DNA from: Tetraselmis striata
Lineage: Eukaryota > Chlorophyta > Chlorodendrophyceae > Chlorodendrales > Chlorodendraceae
Reading direction: 5' to 3'
NCBI GenBank assembly: GCA_006384855.1
Contig: VCJN01003587.1
Coordinates: 1 to 64,000 of the forward strand
DNA length: 64,000 nucleotides
Part shown: piece by piece, positions 59,930 through 64,000 of the stretch
How positions within the stretch are numbered: the stretch's first letter is position 1
Layout of the letters: each line of letters begins with the position of its first letter
Translations under genes and position numbers: made by a program
Notes under the pieces: model-generated
Database searches by the model: none
What the model was told of the DNA's origin: nothing
The model's input: only the letters and a program-made list of their open reading frames with translations

Positions 59930-61950
59930 CGTGCGTGCAACTGGTTGGCACCATCAAGCCGCAGCTACACCGTGTGATGCTCAGTTGGCTTCCACAGCAT
60001 GGGCTTCGCATTGGTCGGCGCCTTCGGGCTGCCACTGCATCATGGGCTCCGGTCGCTTCCTCGGCCCAGGCACGCAATTGGTCGGCGCCATCGGGCTGCC
60101 ACTACTGCACCATGTCCCCCAGCCGCCTCCGCGGCCTGGGCACGCAGCTGAGCGGCGCCAACAAGCGGTAAATGCAACTATCGCACGTACCCGTCGCGCG
60201 TCTCGCACCCGCTCACCGCCCCTCGCATGTCGCCGGGCATCCACAGGTCCGCCAGCACCACGTCCTTCTCGTTCTCTATGGTAATCAGCATCAGCCGCCC
60301 TCCGACCATGAGAACGGCCCCCGTCCGCCTGAGGGACACCAGCACGAACGTGTCCACCATGTGTCCCGGTCGCTTCCGCAGCCCGGGTACGCAGTTGGTT
60401 GGCGCCATCGGGCCGCCACTGCACCATGTATGTGCCCCCGGTCGCTTCCGCGGCCCGGGCACGCAGCTAGTCGGCGTCAACGGGCCGCCGTTGCGCCATG
60501 TGCCACGGTTACTTCACAGCCCGGGCACGCATCAGTTGATGGTCATATCAGCGTCATCACGCCGCCACTGCACCATGAGCCATGGTCGCTTCCGCGGCCC
60601 GGGCACGCAGCCGGTCGCATCCATCGGGCCGCCTCTATCTACACTCCGTGCCATGGTCGCTTCCGCGGCCCGGGCACGCAATTGGTCGGCGCCATCGGGC
60701 CGGCCCTGCACCATGTGCCCCGGCCGCTTTCACAACATGGGCACACAACTGGTCGGCGTCAACCGGCCGCCGCTGCACCCTGTGCCCCGGCCACTTTTAG
60801 ATCACGGGCGCACGCTGCTGGTCTGCGCCATCGGGCCGCCACTGCACCATGTGCCCCGGCCACTTTCACAGCCCGGGCAGTCAAATGGTCGGCGCCAACG
60901 GGCCGCCACTGCATCATGTGCCCCAGTCGCTTCCGTGGCCGGGGCATGCAGTTCGTCGGCGCCATTAGGCCGCCCCCGCGCCCTGTGCCCTGGCCGCTTT
61001 CACAGACCGGTCACGCAATTGGTCGGCGTCAGCGCCGCCACTGCACCCTGCGCCCCGGTCGCCTAAGCAGCCCGGACACGCAATTGGTGGGCACGAACGC
61101 AATGCCACTGCACCCTGATCCTCGGTTGCTTTCGCGGCTAGGGCACACGGCTGCTGGTCGGCGCCATCGGGCCGCCACAACACCCCGTGCCCCGGTCGCT
61201 TCCGCGGCATGGGCACACATCTGGTCGGCGCCAACGCGCCGCCGTTGAGCTATGTTCCCCGGCTGCTTTTGCGGCCCGGGCACGCAGCTTGTCGGCGACA
61301 TCGGGCCGCCACCGCACCATGAGCCCCGGTCGCTTCCGCGGCATGGGCACGCCGCTTGTCGGCGCGAACGGGCCGTCATTGCACCATGTGCCCCGGTCAC
61401 TTCCGCAGCCCGGGCACGCAGCTGGTCGGTTCCAACGGGCCGCCCCTGCACCATGTGCCCCGGCCGCTTCCGCGCTCTTGGTAAGGAGCAGTTGGTCGGC
61501 GCCAACGAGCCGCCGCTGCACCCCATGCCCCAGCCACTTTCACAGCCCGGGCACGCAACTGGTCGGCGCCATCGGGCCGTCACTGCGCCCTGTGCCCCGG
61601 TAGTCACATCCGCAGCTCGGGCACGCAGCTAGTCGGCGCCAACGGGCCGCCACTGCACCATGTGCCCCGGTTGCTTTCGCGGCCCGGGCACGCCGTTGGT
61701 CGGCATCAACAACGGCCGGCATTGAACCAAGTGCCATGATCGCCTCCGCGGCCCGGGCAAGAAGCTGGTTGGTGCCAACGGGCCGTCACTGCACCCCGTG
61801 CCCCGGTTGCTACCGCAGCCCGGCCACGCAGTGGTCGGCGCCATCAGGTCGCCACCGCGCCATGTGCCCCAGTCACTTCCGCGGGTCGGGCACGCAGCTT
61901 GTCGGCGCAATCGGGTTGTCGATGCACGCCCGGCACGTCTCACTACGAGG
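59930..61950. repeat. Minisatellite, units of about 68 bases
   Basis: About 25-30 diverged tandem units carry the cores GGTCGGCGCCATCGGGCCGCC, CACTGCACCATGTGCCCCGG and GGCCCGGGCACGCA. The repeat order is interrupted at about 60170-60365 by unique sequence that contains an exon-like piece on the minus strand. The right end abuts the TIR-element end at 61950. Confidence 0.9.
60217..60328 (-). CDS. Orphan exon-like segment inside the minisatellite
   Basis: On the minus strand the sequence has an acceptor (CCCTCAG before 60328), 112 bases of clean high-GC3 coding (RTGAVLMVGGRLMLIT, then IENEKDVVLADLWMPGDMRGA), and a strong donor GTGAGC directly after 60217. The unique block is flanked on both sides by minisatellite units, so the repeat would lie in the introns. 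Its end phase (0) is compatible with the first supported exon of the giant gene at 57585, so it might be an upstream exon of that gene, but no intermediate exon links them. It could equally be an exon of an unrelated gene. I do not recognise the protein family. Confidence 0.4.
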
Positions 61951-62145
61951 AAATCTGCCCGCTGCGAGAATCGAACCTCCGCACGGGCGTGCGCGTTTAC
62001 GGAGAGCGCCGCTTAAATGCTCAGGCCGCAGCCCGAAAGTAATAACAATGGCGCTTTGTATCGAACGGCTCGCTGTATGTACCGTGTTGGGCACCTATGT
62101 CAAGTTGAGCTGTCAAAACCAGTTCATTACTTTTGACGCCTGTAG
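61950..62145 (-). mobile_element. End of a TIR element related to 8358-9462
   Basis: Read on the minus strand from 62145 it starts CTACAGGCGTCAAAAGTAAT, the same 24-base end as 9439-9462. It then continues with TTTTGACAGC, GGTGCCC, ACAGCGAGCCGTTCG, AAGCGGCGCTCTCCGTAA and a B box GGTTCGATTC, as at 8358-8575. TA follows the end at 62146. The opposite terminal repeat was not found; the minisatellite starts where homology stops. Confidence 0.75.
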
Positions 62146-63332
62146 TATGAGTAAGACCCCCATACAAATCGGGTAAATATTTCCACGTGACATAATTGTG
62201 ACATAAGCTGTTTTTAATCAGGGGTAACCCCTGCTTCTACGTATCCATAACAATCCTATTATGGAAAATTGAACGTTTTGGTTACAGGGAGAGCGTCCAG
62301 AGAATGCGCGCAAAGTACTGGGGGAGGAAAAAGCCTACATTTAAGCAGAACCCTAATTATTATTGAACATTCGAGCAATATTTTAGTTACGGGAATAATG
62401 TACCTGGAATTTGGTCGTTACGCTGCGCGGGTGGGTGCCGCACAGCGACGGGTGGAATAACGAATACCCACCGAAACACTAACGGTGACAATTCCGGTAA
62501 GGATTACTAACGAAAAGCGATGGCTCTGGCGGTGCCGACGTGCCGACTCAGGAGTGACACTTCCTGCTTGGGAGGCACCCGCCTCAGGTGACGGCGCCAG
62601 CACATGGCCGGATTTTTGAGTTGGGGCTTTTGTTGACAGAACAAGTACTTCGTGACATATCGTTATATATTCATATATTATTCGCTAATATTTGGTCGTA
62701 AACCTGCAACACCTTAAATAAGCTCTCGAAATTCTAAAAAAGACGATAGCATAAGTGCTGAGTTTTTCAGAAGTCTTCCGAAACGTGCCCGGAACAGGGT
62801 TGCGTCAGGCCCCCCCCCCCCCCCCCCCCCCGCTGAACATTATTTTCTACATCGGGACTATATGTATTGAATACCGGTAGCGACTACCTGGTATCTGTAA
62901 TCCTTATGACCTTGTGTGCCTCCGGCTGCGCGCGCGAATTTCGTTGGTGCTGAGGATATGCTGACAACGTCGGCGTCGCCGCATCATCCTCTCTGCACGT
63001 CATCCTCTCTGCCCTGAGAGGAATACCGGGTACCAGCACTTGCTAAGGCGGTGAGCGACCATCAAGTGCTTGTTGCTCGGGCTCAACAGTCACGCGGGAT
63101 ACCCGCAGCTTTCCGAAGCACTTCTATAGCACGGAATCTTTCGGCCTTCCTTTCTTCTGGGCTGGAAAGGGCTGATACATAATAACACCACGGTGCCTTT
63201 AGACATCGCCGCTCTGCGTGGCTTAGTGTTGAGAGCCGCCGGAAATACCAGCTTCGCACATCCTCGGCAGGAACACCTCGTGACCATCCTTCGTCAATTT
63301 GCACCCGACCTGTCTGGACGAAGGAACTCGCC

Positions 63333-64000
63333 ATGGTGGGACCTGTCGTCCAGTACGTCATTTCGACGGCAGCTTTCACCACCCTGAACCTGGGGCTGGA
63401 ATTGCCGCCAGTTCGGCGCGCCATCGGCAACTGGTTTCGGCGGGTACGGCGGCGGCATACAGATGAGGAGTCCAGCGAGGCAGCAACTGACAAGTTCATT
63501 GACAAGACCATAAACAAAATGGTTAACGAAGCCCACAATCTCATCAACGTAATCTCCACTCCCACCTACGTGCACCTGCCTGTCATATTGTGCTCCATTC
63601 CCCGCCAAAGGTGGGGAACTCTCAAATTTTGCCAAGGGGCTGATGCTGATGCCTGTTGCTGCGGTATGCAGATACCGCTGGCGCTGCACGTCATCATGCG
63701 CCCAGAGATGAAGCAAGACCGCCTGTTTGCAACCTGTCGCTCCTCTCGTGCTCTGAGCCTGGTTGCTGCCGGCTTCTTCACTCAGGACATCCTCAGTGTT
63801 TGCCGCAACTTCCATCCAGAGATGTTCCTGCATGCAGGCATCTGCTGCCCCATCTATCTCTATTCATTCTTTGCCAAAGAGTCGCAGTACTATTCCTCCG
63901 CCTTCATGCTCTGGGAGGCAAGCACGCCGTTTGTTCATGCGCGCGAGATGATGTACAGAATGGGTATGGGCAAGACAAAGGCCTACGCCATCAATGGACT
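63333..64000 (+). CDS. TLC-domain (TRAM/LAG1/CLN8-like) membrane protein, 5' part
   Basis: The frame is open from ATG 63333 (context GCCATGG) to the window edge, 222 codons without stop. Hydrophobic stretches begin at VVQYVISTAAFTTLNLGLE. The segment AHNLINVISTPTYVHLPVIL and the later SLVAAGFFTQDILSVCRNF and WEASTPFVHAREMMYRMG fit the TLC family, whose members have several membrane spans and a conserved acidic-STPF-x-R motif near the end (here EASTPFVHAR). The closest known type is probably TMEM56/TLCD4, involved in membrane lipid balance, and not the ceramide synthases, because the double-His LAG1 motif is not seen; this placement is inference. No intron occurs in 667 bases, and third codon positions are less GC-rich than in the other genes here. 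The frame is also open upstream of the ATG to about 63216, so an earlier start or upstream exon is possible. Confidence 0.8.
   Translation, partial: MVGPVVQYVISTAAFTTLNLGLELPPVRRAIGNWFRRVRRRHTDEESSEAATDKFIDKTINKMVNEAHNLINVISTPTYVHLPVILCSIPRQRWGTLKFCQGADADACCCGMQIPLALHVIMRPEMKQDRLFATCRSSRALSLVAAGFFTQDILSVCRNFHPEMFLHAGICCPIYLYSFFAKESQYYSSAFMLWEASTPFVHAREMMYRMGMGKTKAYAING

Larger units (their letters stand above)
57593..63332. other. Repeat-rich interval between the giant gene and the TLC gene
   Basis: It holds C/G runs (57769-57797, 59626-59653, 62811-62831), a hairpin, a MITE, a large minisatellite with one exon-like piece, and the end of a TIR element. The promoters of both flanking genes (divergent) and the missing first exons of the giant gene should be here. 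62146-63332 shows no supportable exon. Confidence 0.6.

Noticed and set aside
63083..63833. Long minus-strand frames over the TLC gene
   Set aside because: They are shadows of the plus-strand frame, which has the TLC motifs and a good start context.
1..64000. CRISPR array, rRNA genes, prokaryotic operons
   Set aside because: The tandem repeats are microsatellites and a minisatellite without spacer structure, and genes are intron-split and eukaryotic.

Overview
The window is nuclear DNA of a eukaryote, most likely a GC-rich, flagellated green alga of the Chlamydomonas/Volvox type. Four things point there. Genes are split into many short exons with GT-AG introns, and codons mostly end in G or C. 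A plastid ribosomal protein (uL29) is nuclear-encoded with an Ala/Arg/Ser-rich transit peptide. TGTAA, the usual chlorophyte poly(A) signal, lies 34-36 bases after two stop codons (27239-27243 and 33848-33852) and 140-225 bases after two others. One gene is of a ciliary/microtubule type. The species cannot be named from the sequence.

Layout. 980-8328 is a complete but broken Ty1/copia LTR retrotransposon. Between its gag zinc knuckle and its protease it carries a C5 DNA cytosine methyltransferase domain. Directly after it (8358-9462) is a 1.1 kb terminal-inverted-repeat element with a tRNA-like core, and a relative of one end of that element lies at 61.95-62.15 kb. 10.4-19.4 kb (+) is a gene of about 19 exons for a coiled-coil, EF-hand protein I do not recognise. 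19.4-26.2 kb holds decayed mobile DNA, including a broken tyrosine recombinase and an unidentified decayed ORF. 26185-27204 (+) encodes plastid uL29. 27.2-30.6 kb is repeats and AT-rich DNA without genes. 30666-33812 (+) encodes a Qa-SNARE of the syntaxin-5/SYP3 family.

36040 to about 57.6 kb (-) reads as one giant gene, estimated at 65 or more exons and 3,600 residues. Its N-terminal part is an EML-type protein (EF-hand-like region, HELP motif, WD40 propellers). It continues through matching splice phases into about 20 PLAT/LH2 domains like those of LOXHD1, and ends in a degenerate WW-like motif. 57.6-63.3 kb is mostly repeats: a MITE and a minisatellite with units of about 68 bp that flanks one exon-like piece on the minus strand. 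From 63333 to the right edge (+) is the 5' part of a TLC-domain membrane protein gene.

The genes do not form a pathway. The two most unusual objects are the methyltransferase-carrying retrotransposon and the EML-PLAT giant gene. Exon edges were read by eye from splice sites and reading phase. Most should be right to within a few bases where phases agree, and the places where they do not agree are stated.
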